From Gammaproteobacteria bacterium (GTDB lineage Bacteria; Pseudomonadota; Gammaproteobacteria; Berkiellales; Berkiellaceae), in contig VGTX01000058.1 of assembly GCA_016874315.1 (NCBI GenBank), positions 1 through 7,090 on the forward strand: 7,090 nucleotides of DNA. The letters are read 5' to 3'. The notes below the pieces were generated by a model. It saw nothing but the letters and a program-made list of their open reading frames with translations. It was not told the origin of the DNA and ran no database searches. The translations under genes were made by a program, and so were the position numbers. Below are positions 5,802 to 7,090 of this stretch, one piece after another (the first letter of the stretch is position 1; every line of letters begins with the position of its first letter).

Positions 5802-7090
5802 ATGTCCGATCCTATTCCACCATCAGCAGCTCCAGCACCAGCTCCAGCACCAGCACCAGCACCCGCACCCGCACCAGCTCCAGCTCCAGAGCCTGATGTT
5901 ACTATTACATCGGGAGCTCCTCAGCCAACCCAACAGGCTGATATTACAGTGACTGCTGGGTTCGATCCGCTCGCTCTCGAAATCACTCCCGAAATAGAGG
6001 AAGAGTTGCGAAAGCTAAGATTAAAACAACCCCTCAAAGATAGAGATGTCTCAATCGATAAAGATGGATATGTTGTATGTGATATCTCCAATACAGGGAG
6101 AGATGCATATTCAGAACGAGTTCTTATTACTATGCAGCTAAGTTTAGCTAAGGCTAGACAATATCGCGCAGAAATTGAAAATTATCACAATGGTACAGGT
6201 CCAGCGCCTACTCTTAATCCATCCACCGATATTGATCGTGAACCATCCGTCACAATTGAATCTCGTGGCTCCATGGCCTCCAGAGACTCTGTATCTCATT
6301 CGAATGATGACCCAGATACAGCGAGCAATGATGCCCCACAACCTTCTGCAAATAATAATAATCCCTCTCCAAGCCCAGCACCCGCTTCTGCTAAGACCTC
6401 AGACCCTGCAGCTTCTTCTGATGATGATCTATCAGATGAGCCAGTTGTTTCCATTTCCTCTAAAGACCCAGCTCCAGGAGTAGATGTTGATATTAATGAA
6501 GGCCCTGCGAAAGGAATTAAGATTGTTGGAAAGAAATGTGAAAAACAACCCCATACCCTCCATAAGGTCGAAGACCCAATCGCTGATGCTTTTCGCCATG
6601 CATTGGAAATTATTCTCACTATCGCATTCGCTTTGGGTCTATTATGGCAAGAACATCAGGTCAGACAAGCACGCTCTGAACTTCTTTCAGAGTTGAAAGA
6701 ATTAGAGAAGCTCGATGCACAGCATGGAACAAATTATCGTGAACAGTTCCTTCAAACACTGCCCCCCGATGTTCGCGAGTACGTTACAGATAATCGAAAA
6801 GTCGCTGGAATATGGACCGGGAAACTTGGACAACATCGTGATAAATTTTATGCAAATCATACAGCTGATAAAAATGGAAAATATAATCTCGACCCAATCG
6901 CATCACGAGGATTAACAGCCACTCAGGCACAAGAAACTTTGCAATCTTCATCACGTGGTTTTGACTCTGTTGCACGGGCTGCAAAAAAGCACACTCCATC
7001 GTTAACTGACGGAGCAACCGATAATACAGCGACATCTACAGTCAATAGAAATACGACATCAAATCGTTTAAGACGCGCAAATACAATATA
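5802..7090 (+). CDS. Unrecognised Pro/Ala-rich protein, 3' end beyond the window (429 codons present)
   Basis: The frame opens at an ATG 7 nt after AAGGAG (5789-5794) and has no stop up to the last base, so it is a gene cut by the window edge. The first 9 residues lead into ten Ala-Pro dipeptides (10-29). A moderately conserved-looking segment follows (about 45-130), with ITPEIEEELRKLRLKQ and a DKDGYVVCDIS stretch. Next comes a low-complexity linker rich in Ser, Asp, Asn and Pro (about 130-226; contains NNNN and PSPSPAPAS). A short hydrophobic segment at about 268-282 (LEIILTIAFALGLLW) may be one membrane helix or a buried helix. It is followed by a heptad-like Glu/Lys/Leu helix (ARSELLSELKELEKL). 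The visible end is Thr/Ser/Asn-rich. Flexible linkers, coiled coil and position behind icmB would suit a T4SS-associated structural protein or an effector. I recognise no family. Confidence 0.85.
   Translation, partial: MSDPIPPSAAPAPAPAPAPAPAPAPAPAPEPDVTITSGAPQPTQQADITVTAGFDPLALEITPEIEEELRKLRLKQPLKDRDVSIDKDGYVVCDISNTGRDAYSERVLITMQLSLAKARQYRAEIENYHNGTGPAPTLNPSTDIDREPSVTIESRGSMASRDSVSHSNDDPDTASNDAPQPSANNNNPSPSPAPASAKTSDPAASSDDDLSDEPVVSISSKDPAPGVDVDINEGPAKGIKIVGKKCEKQPHTLHKVEDPIADAFRHALEIILTIAFALGLLWQEHQVRQARSELLSELKELEKLDAQHGTNYREQFLQTLPPDVREYVTDNRKVAGIWTGKLGQHRDKFYANHTADKNGKYNLDPIASRGLTATQAQETLQSSSRGFDSVARAAKKHTPSLTDGATDNTATSTVNRNTTSNRLRRANTI
5829..5888 (+). repeat. Ten tandem GCn-CCn hexanucleotides encoding (Ala-Pro)10
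   Basis: Sixty base pairs of uninterrupted alternating GCA/GCT and CCA/CCC codons encode residues 10-29 of the Pro/Ala-rich protein. The unit is 6 bp, so gain or loss of units changes tract length without shifting the frame. Alternating Ala-Pro tracts form stiff, extended linkers. Synonymous variation among the units shows the tract is not a very recent perfect expansion. Confidence 0.9.

Noticed and set aside
5829..5888. The GC-rich hexanucleotide run as a CRISPR or intergenic satellite
   Set aside because: It is an in-frame Ala-Pro coding tract with synonymous variation and no spacers.
6175..6619. Overlapping ORFs on both strands (102 codons plus, 107 codons minus) within the Pro/Ala-rich gene
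   Set aside because: They are by-products of the low-complexity, repeat-like coding sequence. The + frame opened at 5802 has a good ribosome site and runs through to the window end.

Overview
The window is a stretch of a type IVB (Dot/Icm-type, also called I-type) secretion locus, read entirely from the + strand. The clearest anchors are an IcmB/DotO ATPase with intact Walker motifs and an IcmJ/DotN protein with its two CxxC zinc pairs. Alongside them are two tandem IcmD/DotP-like small membrane proteins and the C-terminal end of an IcmC/DotE-like membrane protein. This gene set is typical of gammaproteobacteria with an intracellular lifestyle (Legionella, Coxiella, Rickettsiella and relatives). 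Related genes also occur on IncI-type conjugative plasmids, where they are the tra genes. The DNA looks moderately AT-rich by eye. The species cannot be named from the window, and a conjugative relative is not formally excluded.

Layout. 1-300: end of an icmC/dotE-like gene. 313-921: icmJ/dotN. 908-1072: a small acidic ORF of 54 codons that overlaps the end of icmJ and has its own Shine-Dalgarno. 1073-1230: a 158-bp leader with small hairpins. 1231-1593: a first icmD/dotP-like gene with a very strong ribosome binding site. 1638-1680: a strong intrinsic terminator. 1728-1736: an extended -10 promoter candidate. 1758-2180: a second icmD/dotP-like gene with almost no leader. 2199-5210: icmB/dotO. 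5257-5799: an unrecognised 180-residue protein whose start codon lies inside a long-loop inverted repeat. 5802-7090: the first 429 codons of an unrecognised protein with an (Ala-Pro)10 tract near its N terminus; it is still open at the window end.

How the genes work together. In the characterised Dot/Icm machine, DotO is the inner-membrane cytoplasmic ATPase that with DotB powers assembly and transport. DotN belongs to the coupling complex with DotL and DotM. DotE and DotP are small inner-membrane proteins of related architecture. In Legionella and in IncI plasmids, as I recall them, the order is E-P-N-O. Here it is E-N-small ORF-P1-terminator-P2-O, with dotP duplicated and each copy apparently in its own transcription unit. 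Two unfamiliar genes follow dotO with tight operon-like spacing. They are the best candidates for lineage-specific machine parts, chaperones or effectors.

No tRNA, rRNA, CRISPR array, transposase or integration site was seen, and no gene-free stretch exceeds 164 bp.
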